Below are positions 36,348 through 46,330 of a DNA stretch of 64,000 nt, piece by piece. Numbering within the stretch: position 1 is the stretch's first letter; the number at the start of each line of letters is the position of its first letter. A program made the translations under genes and the position numbers. Source of the stretch: Sialis fuliginosa (lineage: Eukaryota; Arthropoda; Insecta; Megaloptera; Sialidae); contig OY540816.1 in assembly GCA_961205875.1 (NCBI GenBank), positions 9,992,701-10,056,700 on the forward strand. The letters run 5' to 3'. Below the pieces are notes generated by a model. It was not told the DNA's origin. It saw nothing but the letters and a program-made list of their open reading frames with translations, and searched no databases.

Positions 36348-36677
36348 ATGACAGCTTCAAGTTCTTTAATAGACATCGATTCTTGTACAACAGACAGCTC
36401 CACAGAATATTCGAACAACAATTTCGAAGAAAAAATGACGGACAACGAATACAACAGCAGTGCCAAAGACAGATTCGAAGCAAAAGAAAAATTAGAAGTC
36501 ACCAAAACGGACTCCAGTGTTAGATCGGTGGACAAAGGTTTTGAATCAACTGCTACGGGTTTTAACAACCCTTTCTACCTACCAGCAAACCTGTACAAGA
36601 CTCTATTAGCAAAGGCCGTGCTCGCGAAAAATGATTGCGCTTTTAATTATTTCGAGAATGGAGTTCCATGTGACAAG
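36348..36677 (+). CDS. Exon 1 (start codon to donor) of an unrecognised transcription-factor-like gene
   Basis: Encodes residues 1-110, starting at ATG 36348 in the context AAAATGAC. The reading frame runs past the exon to a stop at 36684, but a splice donor (CAAG then GTGTGT at 36678) ends the exon exactly on a codon boundary. Residues 1-75 are rich in Ser, Thr, Asp, Glu and Lys and look disordered. Residues about 75-105 are more ordered and hydrophobic, with PFYLPANLYKTLLAKAVLA followed by a Cys/Phe/Tyr patch ending GVPCDK. No signal peptide or membrane segment is visible. Codon use is balanced and base composition is clearly richer in G+C than the flanks, which supports coding. The joined protein with exon 2 reads in phase 0. 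I do not recognise the family. The composition and very long introns suit an insect developmental regulator, and a posterior Hox (Abd-B-like) N-terminus is an untested guess. Reverse-strand frames over the same bases are shadows. Confidence 0.8.
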
Positions 36678-36935
36678 GTGTGTTGATAAAAATTTTGGGA
36701 TACAATACTGAAATGTAAAGCATGTCAGTTATAGTTGGTATACTGAACTACATGAAATTGATCTATGGACGGCCATATGCAATATTCTTTTTATTATACA
36801 AATTTAATAAAATAAATTCTGGAATGTACATATTTTGAAAAAAAAAAATTTTTTTTTAACATAATTGTTTTGATTATAATTTTTTTTTGTAATATTGGAG
36901 ATAAAATATTAAGGGGTGCATATCAGACGCAACAG

Positions 36936-37230
36936 GGCGATAGTCAGATCAGTCTCGTCTTGGTCTCGAATTTTACAAATAACAGTCTCGTTTCGATCTC
37001 GTCTCATGAAAATTAAAGCCTTCTTATCTCGTACACGTGACCGAGAGAAATCACTTTCTTTTATAAAAGATATTTTTTCTATTTATTCATCTGATAGTAA
37101 ATTTTTACTAATCATTATCTGAGCAACTCAACGATACTGAATTTAAGCCAATGTCATCTCGTCCAAACTTAAGGCACTTTTGTATCGATTTCGATCTCAT
37201 TTTGTGATCTTATCTCTGCGTGCAGTACTT
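36936..37230. repeat. GTCTCG/GATCTCG-rich repeat, copy 2, in intron 1
   Basis: CTTGGTCTCGAATTTTACAA, CAGTCTCGTTTCGATCTCGT and CTCATGAAAATTAAAGC match copy 1, followed by ATCGATTTCGATCTC near 37187. Confidence 0.65.
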
Positions 37231-37679
37231 AAAATATTAGATACATCATTGTATTAACAGAATTAGTCTTCTAGTAAAATCAAAATTTAATATTTTTATT
37301 TTATTATGTCGCTATGATAAGACGCATATATGTATAGAAAAACAAATCTCAGAAGTAACATACAAAAATAAATGTTTTTGTTCCATCGGACTTTTAAATT
37401 TTAATGATATACCTATGTAATATAATGTAAGGTAATGTAGGTTATAATATTTGGGTATTGTTGATAGGTTATATTTAAATTTTAATATTGAGTATCATTA
37501 TTAAGTATAATTATTTTATTATAATTAAGAATATATATATTCAAGATTATATTAAATATTTATATATTATTATTAATTTACAAAATATAATTTTAACACA
37601 ATCTTAAGCTTCATATTAAATAAAATTTAAAATGTTTAACCATTTTTTTATTAAGTTCTATATACATTAAGTCATGGGG
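37231..37679. other. Very AT-rich intron sequence
   Basis: Nothing recognised. Confidence 0.4.
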
Positions 37680-37895
37680 CTTCCGCGGTGATCTTGATAT
37701 GTATCTTGGCTTCTGGGTGTAAGCCGCGTCGATTTTGTCGTGTTATCGGCCAACGTTTCGTCACACATTGCAGTGGACATCTTCAGGGCTCTTCTAAAAG
37801 TACTTTTAGAAGAGCCCTGAAGATGTCCACTGTGACGAAACGTTGGCCGATAACACAACAAAACCAACGCGGCTTACACCCAGAAGTCAAGATCT
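37680..37895. repeat. Near-perfect palindromic foldback centred at about 37800, with hammerhead-like motif
   Basis: Read outward from AAAAGTACTTTT at the centre, both arms give AGAAGAGCCCTGAAGATGTC, then CCACTG, GACGAAACGTTGGCCGATAA and, farther out, CGGCTTACACCCAGAAG. CTGAAGA followed by a small stem and CGAAACG resembles a hammerhead ribozyme core with one extra base. The sequence resembles the repeat ends of Penelope-like elements, by general similarity only. Copies: 44697-44850 and, broken, 55985-56360. Confidence 0.75.
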
Positions 37896-37899
37896 ATAT

Positions 37900-38524
37900 A
37901 CATTAACTTTATTCAGGTACATCTATATTTTATTAAAACCTAATAAAGTAAAGTGTTTAGTGTATTACATATAAATACCTGCATTATAAAAATGTTTTAA
38001 TTATAATATAGGAACTACATAATAAATATTATAATGTGGCTTTTGTAGCTATAGGTCCTAAAATGTCTTTGTTCTTTTTTTTAAATAATTACTCTGAACA
38101 AATATCTATATTTATCACATTCGTATAGTATACACATATGTACGTTATTCAATTCTCTATTATTATATTTGTCAATATTATTTAATTTAACATTTTTTCT
38201 GGGAATTTATTTATATGTAATTTTACACATTTTTATATGTTTTTGTATAATATATACTCTTACAGTGTACGTTGATTATTTATTTGATTAAATTCTTGGA
38301 AATAGTAATGTGAAACAAAAAAATGTCACAAAAGTGTAATGTACGTATAATGTATACAAATATATTTAACATATTCAACATTTTAAAAATTTTGTAAAAA
38401 AAATATGACGTACTCAGTATTCTATATTAACTGTAAATTAGTTTCAAATTAATATTGAAATTAAACCGAGATGCGATTCTTAAAAATAATGTAACTTATT
38501 AAACATTATACATATGTATGTAGG
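37900..38524. other. AT-rich intron sequence
   Basis: Nothing recognised. Confidence 0.4.
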
Positions 38525-38797
38525 TAGGGTAACCAGGTCTCAGGTTTTAACCCGGAGTATCAGGGTTTGCATACTGGATCTCCGGGCTCAAAGTTTTGGT
38601 ACAATTTCTCCGGGTTTTGCAAAAACTGATGACGAATAAAAAGGTTGTCAAAAATAGACCAGAGAGCGCAAAAGTGCAGATTAGGGTAGTAAATTTTATG
38701 AAACTAAAAAAAAAAAAGAATAAAATAAAAATAAAAAAGATAAAAAAGGTGTCTTCGTTTACATGTCAGGGTTTAAAAAAAACTAAAATCTGGTCAT
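38525..38797. mobile_element. MITE related to 4172-4383, within intron 1
   Basis: Begins TAGGGTAACCAGG and ends AAAATCTGGTCATA. An A-rich block interrupts the interior; the open frame at 38596-38805 is Lys-rich noise from that block. Confidence 0.7.
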
Positions 38798-39384
38798 ATC
38801 AATAAACAAACTTTAACAGTTGGTCAAGAAAAATATTTAAAAAACAAATTTTATATGAACAAAATAATATTTTTCTCAATCAACTTTTTATTTGACTCAC
38901 CTGTATATTATATGTTATATAAATACTAATATCCCATTGTTTTGTTTTAAAGGTGGGAAAAAAATATTTTGCAAAATAATTAAATATATTTTCAACATTT
39001 AAGATGCTATAAATTAAATTAATACAATTTGATTTGCTCTTGAATTCACCCCTGCCCTACATTATCACTTGTTGCAGCGCCACAATTAGTACGAACATCT
39101 AACAACTTGTGCAATTTGTAGACCAACAGTTTACAAAGATCAATTGTACTATAGTGACCCTTATTTTACTATGACGTTTGTTTTTTCAATTATCTAATAG
39201 GAAAGATATTTCTATCAGTAAGCACTGGTAGGTAGTGTCCTGAATTAGCTTATGATTAATTAAATAAAGGAATTCGGTTTGTTCAACTAAAGTTTGATGA
39301 GGAGGGGGGTAAAATATTTTTTGGGGCCCCACTCCCAATTTTTTTAGTAAATCCAACCCAATGTTGTCTTCATTATAGTCAGAC

Positions 39385-39615
39385 TAGCGTATTAGACCCG
39401 GTGTTACTTGGGGATATAAATTTAATCTGCAATAAACCTATTAAACATTGTTGTCACATATCGCTCGATATACTTCTTCGACTATTGTTTTTTACCGACT
39501 TCATTAAATTTACACAAAATATTTATAAAATTTACACAAAATATCCATAAATTATACACTTAAATCTTCCACGTAAACATTCTATCCATTAGTAAAAACC
39601 AGAATAAAATCCGTT
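39385..39615. repeat. Fragment of the CCGACTTCAT/ACACCGGGTC repeat
   Basis: GACCCGGTGTTACTTGGGG, TTACCGACTTCATT and ACACAAAATATCCATAAATTATACAC match the arms at 45893-46385 and 49480-49845. Confidence 0.6.
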
Positions 39616-40369
39616 AAGTACTTACTGAGAAAATCGTGCACAGTTTGTTTTATGTCCGGTATTATAAAGGAGCTAGCAAGCTCTTTCAAATGAGGTTTCT
39701 AGCCTATCTGACAGTTCTCCTTTAGTTTAATCACTGCTCTAAATTTCATAGCTAATCCATAGATACTATCACAGAATTAATACCCCATTTGAAAGTGCTT
39801 GCTAGCTAGCAAATTTGCTAACTCCTTTATAGATACATGTGATAAGCTATCTCCCAAATTCCAATTTTACAACTCTATTATTGACAAATTAACGTTTACT
39901 GATTTCAAAATTCTTAGCTATTATCACCTCTTTACTGGTAAGGTTAAATTTACGTTCGATGCGGTCATACTATTATATTGTAAGCGACACGGAAAGTAAC
40001 CTAAGTACAGTCCTGAAGCTTTTCATTAATATTTCTTTTTACCTACGTCTAACAAATTTATCAATAAGAAGCTAGTGATACATGTCTATTACAAAATTTC
40101 TATCATACTGAAATATCACACTCGAGATTTAAAGGTACAGACATGGGTGTACGCAGAGGGAATGAAACGGGGAATTCCTCTCCTGGAATCGAGTAAATTG
40201 ATGCAATACTGTATTCTATAATCTATAAATCAAAATAAGTGTTTATTAGTTATAAACTATAATTTTATGATCATTGATATTTTTGAACTGTTTATAATTT
40301 TTTATATTTATATTTTATATGAATGCACCCTAATACAAAATAAGATAGTTCATGACAGCTTATAGTACT
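39616..40369. other. AT-rich intron sequence
   Basis: A short inverted word pair, GGAGCTAGCAAGCTCTTTCAAAT (39670) and ATTTGAAAGTGCTTGC (39786), suggests a small MITE of about 160 bp. No exon seen. Confidence 0.4.
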
Positions 40370-40390
40370 CAGTGGCGTCGGAGCCAGGGT
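40370..40390 (+). mobile_element. Lone CAGTGGCGTCGGAGCC hAT-type terminus
   Basis: Sixteen bases identical in type to the 55264 terminus. No matching right end was found. Confidence 0.45.
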
Positions 40391-40398
40391 CAGAATTC

Positions 40399-40920
40399 CG
40401 AAATTCAAGATGGCGGATCAATATGGAGGACACCAACATTTAAATCTTCGAGAATATTGATAAAAATGTTTATTCAGGGGTTTTTGGGTTCACTAATTAC
40501 AAATCCAATGTCAGATTCATGTAATTCAAAATGGGTAATCTAATATGGCTGACATCAATACGTAAATTTGAAAAATTCGATTAGATTTCGGAAATTCACT
40601 GTTTTTTTAGCACAAGTCGACACTTATTTCCACATAACTCTATATAACGGACAAAAAGAAAAAAAAATGAGCTAGAACTCTTCACGTCCTCGTCGTTAGC
40701 TCTGGGTTGTGCCGAGAAAGAGTGAATTTTCAAAATCTTATCGAATTTTTCGAATTTACGTATTGATTTCAGCAATATTGGATAAACCATTTTGAATTAC
40801 GTGAATCTGACATTGTATTTGTAATTAGTGAACCCAAAAACCCCTGAATAAACATTTTTATCAATATTTTCGAAGATTTAAATGTCGGTGTCCTCCATAT
40901 TGAATCCGCCATCTTGAAAT
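40399..40920. repeat. Large inverted repeat, arms about 210 bp, just upstream of exon 2
   Basis: The left arm (AAATTCAAGATGGCGGATCA, TATGGAGGACACC, GTTTATTCAGGGGTTTTTGG) is matched in reverse by 40709-40920 with few differences; the loop is about 95 bp. It starts 29 bp after a hAT-type end (CAGTGGCGTCGGAGCC at 40370). The outer tips hold AAGATGGCGG, a YY1/Pho-like word. It could form a hairpin in the pre-mRNA of the gene. Confidence 0.85.
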
Positions 40921-41035
40921 CACAAAAACCCCCAAATGAGAATTTTCACGATCATGTAAATGTATGCTTCAAAGAGTTAATTTGTACTTGGCTATTTTGA
41001 CCTGAGCCCATATTTATGCGTCTCATTGTTTACAG

Positions 41036-41359
41036 AAGGCGTTCGTCGGCTGGGGTGCAAGCAGTGCTGGTGACGTTGGCCAACAATCAAGTCCGGGCGG
41101 ATGCGGATCTGGCGCGGGCGGCGGCACAGACTGTTCTCTGAGCGGCCAAGCGGCACAACAACAGCAACAGCAGCAACCAGGCGGCGGACAGCAGCTCAAC
41201 ACCGGCGGAGGAGCTCAGCAGACCACGCCGACGTCAAGTCTAGCTCACTGGATGTCCGTCATGGCGGAACACATGGGCCACCACGCTCATCACGCGGACC
41301 CCGCGGCCGCTGTGGGCGTGCACTACATGGCCGCGGCAGCGTGGTCCACCAACCAAGAG
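41036..41359 (+). CDS. Exon 2 of the same gene; Gly-, Gln-, His- and Ala-rich segment
   Basis: Encodes residues 111-218, phase 0 at both ends. The acceptor is a pyrimidine-containing TTGTTTACAG ending at 41035 and the donor is GAG followed by GTAAAC at 41360. Order of segments: KAFVGWGASSAGDVG at 111-125; a Gly/Ser-rich stretch; seven consecutive Gln at 151-157; a second Gly/Gln stretch; TPTSSLAHWMSVMAEHM at 174-190; a His cluster (GHHAHHA); VGVHYM and AAAAW at 203-213; then STNQE. This is the most GC-rich 300 bp in the window, in sharp contrast with the AT-rich introns, and the frame is fully open. The Trp/Met-containing block between low-complexity stretches may be a short conserved interaction motif; that is inference. 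No DNA-binding domain is present, so further exons must lie more than 22.6 kb downstream, outside the window. Overlapping frames on both strands (41101-41421 and 41259-41528) are shadows. Confidence 0.8.
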
Positions 41360-41468
41360 GTAAACAAACTCTTATATCTCTGTGTCTTAAACTAACTTCT
41401 CTCTTTTCATTCGTAACGTAATTTGGAAACCACGGGACTTTCTTATACGTAATCTTAACAGTGTATAG

Positions 41469-42203
41469 CAGGGTTGGCTCCCCACTGGGTAACCCAAAAA
41501 AACCCACCCGGGTTTTTTGGGCAAACAACTTAAAAAAAACCCGTTGGGTTTTTTTCTTTTTTAGGTATATTTAAAGAAAATATAATATTTTATAAGGAAA
41601 TTAAAGAAATATTTTTTGGTCGGATTTACTTGAAACTTAAAATAAATACTCTTCAATACAAACAATGAAACACGTATTTCAAGCTTTTCCAAAATTAACT
41701 CCTTAAGGGGGTGGATAAGTTTGTATAGGAAAAATATTTTTTGGTCAGATTTACTTGAAACTTAAAATAAATACTCTTCAATACAAACAATGAAATACGT
41801 ATTTCAGCATTTTCCAAAATTAACCACTTAAAGGGGGTTGTAAGGGGGTGAAAAAGTTTGTATAAGAAAAACATTTTTTTTGTATTCACTCGAATGAAAC
41901 TAGACACAGATACTTTTTTCGATGTTTTTATACTGTAGGTTATAACTATCTTGCATAGGAGCCGATATATTTACGATTTTGTATAATCAATAAAAAACAA
42001 ATAAAGGAAAAATTAAATATTTCAGCCCATGTCACGTATGGAGGGTAATTAGTTACGAAATCCACGCGAGCGAAGCCGCGGGTAGCAGCTAGTACCTTAT
42101 GTATATGTTACTAAATAAAACCCAAAAAAAACCCGGTAATAAAACCCAATAAAACCCGGTGGGCTGGGCTTTTTTAAAAAAACCCGGGTTTTTTCCAACC
42201 CTG
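41469..42203. mobile_element. hAT-type element, 735 bp, with 8-bp target duplication
   Basis: CAGGGTTGG at the left, CCAACCCTG at the right, GTGTATAG at 41461-41468 and 42204-42211. The outer 100 bp are runs of AACCCAAAAAAACCC and AACCCGGG in inverted arrangement. Inside, a block of about 135 bp (GGTCGGATTTACTTGAAACT) is duplicated at about 41615 and 41740, and 42020-42092 is a separate repeat end. Confidence 0.9.
42020..42092 (+). repeat. Helitron-like or retroposon 3' end inside the hAT element
   Basis: GCGAGCGAAGCCGCGGGTAG then CAGCTAG, followed by T. A GC-rich hairpin 10-12 bp before CTAG fits the CTRR terminus of Helitrons. The assignment rests on that motif alone. Confidence 0.45.
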
Positions 42204-42288
42204 GTGTATAGTACTATACGTGATTCTTAATTTATTAAAACATTACTGACAAACTATAATAAGATAGAATAAAATGAATAATATAGAT

Positions 42289-42710
42289 TAGCGTTTCTCA
42301 ACCTTTTAATATTTGCGACCCAATTTTCAATCACAATTCTCACCCCCCCCCCCCCCCCCTCCTACAATAATTTTCACTGATATCGTGATGTAATTGTAAT
42401 TAATTTTAAATTTAATTATATTTTCTTTCGAAAAACTTTACTCTGCTAGACAGGCCAAAGGGAGTCACTAATAATTATTAATCTTGTTTTTAATTTAATA
42501 TTGATAAGTTAATTATTGAATACATTGTGTAGTACTGACTACTGATACAATCCTATTTTTAGGTGTATTATATCAGTGTAAATGTAAACGTGTATTTTAT
42601 TTTTTATTATGTCAGAATGTATTTTATTGCTTTTCTTTCAGTAAATTAAATAAATTTTTTAATATTATTTTTTCTCGATATGCTCGCGCCCCACAAGTTG
42701 AGAATCGCTG
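42289..42710. mobile_element. hAT-type MITE, 422 bp, with 8-bp target duplication
   Basis: TAGCGTTTCTCAACC at the left and AAGTTGAGAATCGCTG at the right; ATATAGAT at 42281-42288 and 42711-42718. A C-run of about 17 lies near 42344. The (C/T)AGCGNTTCTCAAC terminus is a familiar hAT type. Confidence 0.9.
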
Positions 42711-43184
42711 ATATAGATAATATTATTCTCTACATTATATAACAAATTAATTTTTTGAACGTAATAACTGAAAACAGATGTTTACTCTTGTCAATTTTTG
42801 AATTTTCGAACTATTTTTGAAATAAGAAAAAAATATTTTAGATAAAAAATGTCGAGTATGTTATTATCTATAATTTATTTCCCATACATTTTTTTCCAAC
42901 ATTTATGATTTAGCCAGAAATAATTTTTTTATATAATTACTAAGGTTCACCCACACTGTTCACTCTCAGTACGACGTATAAGAAAGTTCCATGGTAACTA
43001 TGGCAAACACGCACACTGTTCAATCTCTTTAATACGTATTAGAAAGTCCCATGACATATTTCTTCTCTGTTATGAACCATTTGAATTATAATTAAAAAAA
43101 AAATTAAATTCGTTTTTTCGAAAAAATGAATAGAACATAAATTATAGATATTGATATTACCTATAATTTTTAACTTGACCAAAA

Positions 43185-43250
43185 AATAGTTATTTCTCTT
43201 CCACTGAAAATTTTGAAGGGGCAGCTGCCCCCTCGGCTCCGGTGCCACTG
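43185..43250 (-). mobile_element. End of a CAGTGGCRCCGGAGCC hAT-type element
   Basis: Read in reverse: CAGTGGCACCGGAGCCGAGG, then GGCAGCTGCCCCTTC and AAAATTTTCAGTGG, parallel to the left end of 55264-55910. The other end was not found. Confidence 0.6.
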
Positions 43251-44207
43251 CATATCGTACCTAACTCTTAAAAATAATATTGTATTGTTTTGATTAACAA
43301 TTTTTATTTTTAATAATTTTTTTATTATTATTAAGGTAATATTTTTTTACTTTCTCCATATCTCCTAGTGTTTTTATATGTCCTATAAATCTGTCACTAA
43401 CCAACTCTTGAATAATGTATTAATATATTAAACTACTGACATAAGAACAAAATTGCTAGACTTATCATGTCTAATCTAGAATTCTTCAGAAAGACCCTTT
43501 GAAATTGCAAATTATATTATGATCATTAATATGTCTACAGAAATATTCATTTTTTAATAAATGTTCTTTCCATTCATTATTTAAAATTTGCATATCCCTT
43601 AAATTTATTTTATAAAATAACCCAGCACATAACGAAGCAACTGAAATTCACGTTTTTTTTCGATGACCGAAAAAAATCTGTGAGAAAAAAGTTCACCATG
43701 CTTGTTTTTTTTAAATAATCTATCCATTATTTTTAACCCTTCTCCGCATTTAAATGAGGTGCAGCACAGAAAACAGTAAGATGTGTACGCATTAACCCTT
43801 TCATACACGCAAGCGTATGCGTGTACATGCCTAATTAAATATTATAAATAAACCCTTTACCTGTTACCCCGTACACTGTTTTTACTGCCTGCGAGGCATT
43901 CGGATCTTTTTTGTCTACGAAAAAAATCTCTTCCACTGTGATTGTGCATATGTCAAAAAATATAAATTATATGTTCTTATGGAGACTTGAATAAAATTAA
44001 TGAAAAAAAATTATCTGCCTTTCTTTTCATCTCATCTCAGTACATAAGAGCAAAAAATATTTAAAATGCTATTATGAGTATGTTTCATTTAAATAATTAA
44101 ATAATTTTACATTTTACTGGTATTTTAATGATCTTATTAATAATAAATAAAATATATATAAAGCAATAACAGCAATATAATTATTTTTTAGTATCATTCA
44201 CATCTTA
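43251..44207. other. AT-rich sequence, no gene
   Basis: GCGTATGCGTGTACATG near 43814 is a short alternating Pu/Py stretch. Frames at 43039-43248 and 43605-43808 are not convincing. Confidence 0.4.
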
Positions 44208-44347
44208 TGCCTTGTTTAGACCAAAGACAACAAAACAGCAACACGGTGTTTGAAAACACATCGTATTTAAAAATGCATAGGGTTTATTGCACTTTTGTCA
44301 AAAAGACAGGATGTTGCTGTTTTGTTTTTTCGGTCTAAATACGGCAT
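44208..44347. mobile_element. Small MITE, 140 bp, about 35-bp inverted ends
   Basis: TGCCTTGTTTAGACCAAAGA and AACAAAACAGCAACA at the left; TGTTGCTGTTTTGTT and TCGGTCTAAATACGGCA at the right. Most of the element can fold on itself. Confidence 0.7.
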
Positions 44348-44696
44348 TTATACTTACTTAAAGACCCTGATAGATGCGGGGGGGGGGCATATCAATTTTA
44401 GGAGCCCCGAAAATTATTTACGTTTTACATAAATATTTATAATATATATTATCATATATAATATGAGTTCAAACAAAATTTAAGGATAATTTGTTTAGAA
44501 AAAATTTCCTTAAGCTCGCGAAACGGAGAGGTATAGACCTCCCGAAATGTTGTTTAGCCCGGGCCCCATTGAAGCTCTCTCAGGGCCTGCTCACCTGTAT
44601 ATAAGTTTTATATATAGATAAAGCATTTATGTTATAATCAAATAATTTATTTCTATATTATTTTTATTATTATGTAATGTTAAGGTACAAGTCTTG
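44348..44696. other. AT-rich sequence with a G10 tract
   Basis: G10 near 44379; CGGGCCCCATTGAAGCTCTC and CAGGGCCTGC near 44560-44590 suggest another transposon end, unpaired. Confidence 0.35.
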
Positions 44697-44850
44697 AAGC
44701 TTCCGCGGTGATCTTGATATGGATCTTGGCTTTTGGGTGTAAGCCGAGTCGATTTGGTCGTGTTATCGGCCAATGTCACACATTGCAGTGGACATCACTA
44801 TAACACGACCAAATCGACACGGCTTGCACCCAGAAGCGAAGACCCAAATA
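44697..44850. repeat. Second copy of the palindromic foldback, centre deleted
   Basis: AAGCTTCCGCGGTGATCTTG, CGTGTTATCGGCCAATG and CACATTGCAGTGGACATCA, then directly the inverse of the outer arm (ACACGACCAAATCGAC, CACCCAGAAG). The central GAAACGTT portions are missing. Confidence 0.75.
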
Positions 44851-45892
44851 CATACTGTATTTAAAATAGATATTTTATTTATTTTAATAAAACTTCACAT
44901 ATACATATAACCTTTAAATGAATAAGAGAAACGGTAATGATTTTTTTACAAGATAAAAATTATAAACTTTCATTGAAAATATAAATTATGATAAAACTAT
45001 CGAATTGGTAGGTACCTAGTACCTACTTACCTAGTTATTTGTTGTAAAACTAAAGAGAAATACAAAAGAATGAACAATAACTCATTGAAAGATATCCGAG
45101 TTGTGTAATGTATGCAAAACACAGCTCTTTAAAACACGTCGCAAAGAGATTACAAGTGTCCCGCTGCGCGTAAAGGGTTAAAGAATGTGTGAATTGGTTA
45201 AGTGGTTGGGGAAAAGGTTTACGCATCTTCCTTTAGGGATTACCAGCATCGTTGCATAAATCTAGTAAAACTATGTTAAATATTTTAACCGTGAAAATAT
45301 TCAAATGTCATCACTTATTTATATTCTTTTTTAGGTAAAAGAGTTCAATCTTGAATTGAAACAGATGGGAAAGTATCAAGGAAAAATATTTATTGATAGA
45401 GATTGGAAAAATAGTTTTTCAACTTTTGCGTAAAAATGCATTTATTGTAATTTTTATTACATATCTCCACTGGTTTTATTGAACACAATTTGAAATCAAC
45501 TATTTGCAACTACCTTTCCAACTATTTTTAAACTATTTGCGACACTTTTTACTGCGTCGTTTGCACTAATCATTATTGAATCGTAAAAAAAACTATTTAT
45601 CAACTATTTTCCGAAAAAAAATTCAACTAGTAACAATTTCATTGAAAGTAACAACTATTTTTCCAATGTATATTTATTGAAAATTTTTCCACTGGAATGT
45701 TTACGGTGCATTTTTTCATTGATTTTTTTTCGCAAATATTTTGTCTGATTAGTTTTGGTATGCCCGACATTAAGAATAATTTGCTCAACAATAAAAGCAA
45801 AACATCTGTTTACATGGTACCAAATTTTATTTGTATTTAGCGTAGAAATCCAGTTGTTAAAAATTATAGACAATCTATTTATTTTAATCTCT
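44851..45892. other. AT-rich sequence, no gene
   Basis: Nothing recognised beyond short ACTATTT repeats near 45500-45660. Confidence 0.4.
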
Positions 45893-46330
45893 TTCAAATA
45901 TTTTGTCGATTAAATAGATGATTTTTGACACATGCTAACAATTAAATATTTTGAAATATATTGATTGAAAATTGAAATATAAAGAAACATTTTACTTCCA
46001 AGAAAGATAAAACATCGAAATTAATTATTATGATTGTTGCTAACCTATTTATTTATTTATTTATTTTTGATTTTCATTCAAATTCTAAGACAAGACTTAG
46101 TGTTTCCTGGGAGTTTGAAAATATAATTTTACATCATTTTCTCAATAACTACTGAAAGAATTTTATTCCGGTTTTCACTAATGGATTGGTAAAGTGTAGG
46201 TGTATAACTTTTTAATATTTTTGTGTAAATTTCTTTCAATTTTCAGTCGGAAAAAACAATTTCCAGTGAACCGTGTGTTGTGAACATGTTGGGTGGGCAT
46301 GTCGGGTGGACATGGTTACTTTATGTTTAA
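45893..46330 (-). repeat. Left arm of a long-range inverted repeat
   Basis: ATTTTGAAATATATTGATTG, AATATAAAGAAACATTT, GTCGGAAAAAACAATTT, GAACCGTGTGTTGTG and CATGTTGGGTGGGCATGT are matched in inverse order and orientation at 49480-49845. A TTTA/ATTT tract lies at 46046-46068. Confidence 0.8.

Larger units (their letters stand above)
36678..41035 (+). other. Intron 1 of the transcription-factor-like gene (4358 bp, phase 0)
   Basis: Bounded by GTGTGT at 36678 and TTTACAG ending at 41035. It holds a GTCTCG-rich repeat (about 36936-37230), a palindromic foldback (37680-37895), a MITE (38525-38797), a fragment of a dispersed repeat (about 39385-39610) and a large inverted repeat (40399-40920) that ends 115 bp before exon 2. 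I see no further exon inside. Confidence 0.7.
41425..43180. repeat. Copy B of the same dispersed repeat, interrupted by two hAT elements
   Basis: Begins 66 bp after exon 2. After removing 41469-42203 and 42289-42710 the order of sequence blocks is the same as in copy A at 10028-10610. Confidence 0.75.

Noticed and set aside
36326-36568. Minus-strand frame opposite exon 1
   Set aside because: Shadow of the forward exon, which has a good ATG and a donor and joins in phase to exon 2.
41101-41528. Arg/Gly-rich frames on both strands over exon 2
   Set aside because: Shadows created by GC-rich codons; the chosen frame is the one that splices in phase with exon 1.
40370-43250. One hAT element running from the CAGTGGCGTCGG end at 40370 to the inverse end at 43250
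   Set aside because: Flanking octamers differ, an exon of the host gene lies between, and internal sequence belongs to other elements; they are two separate ends.
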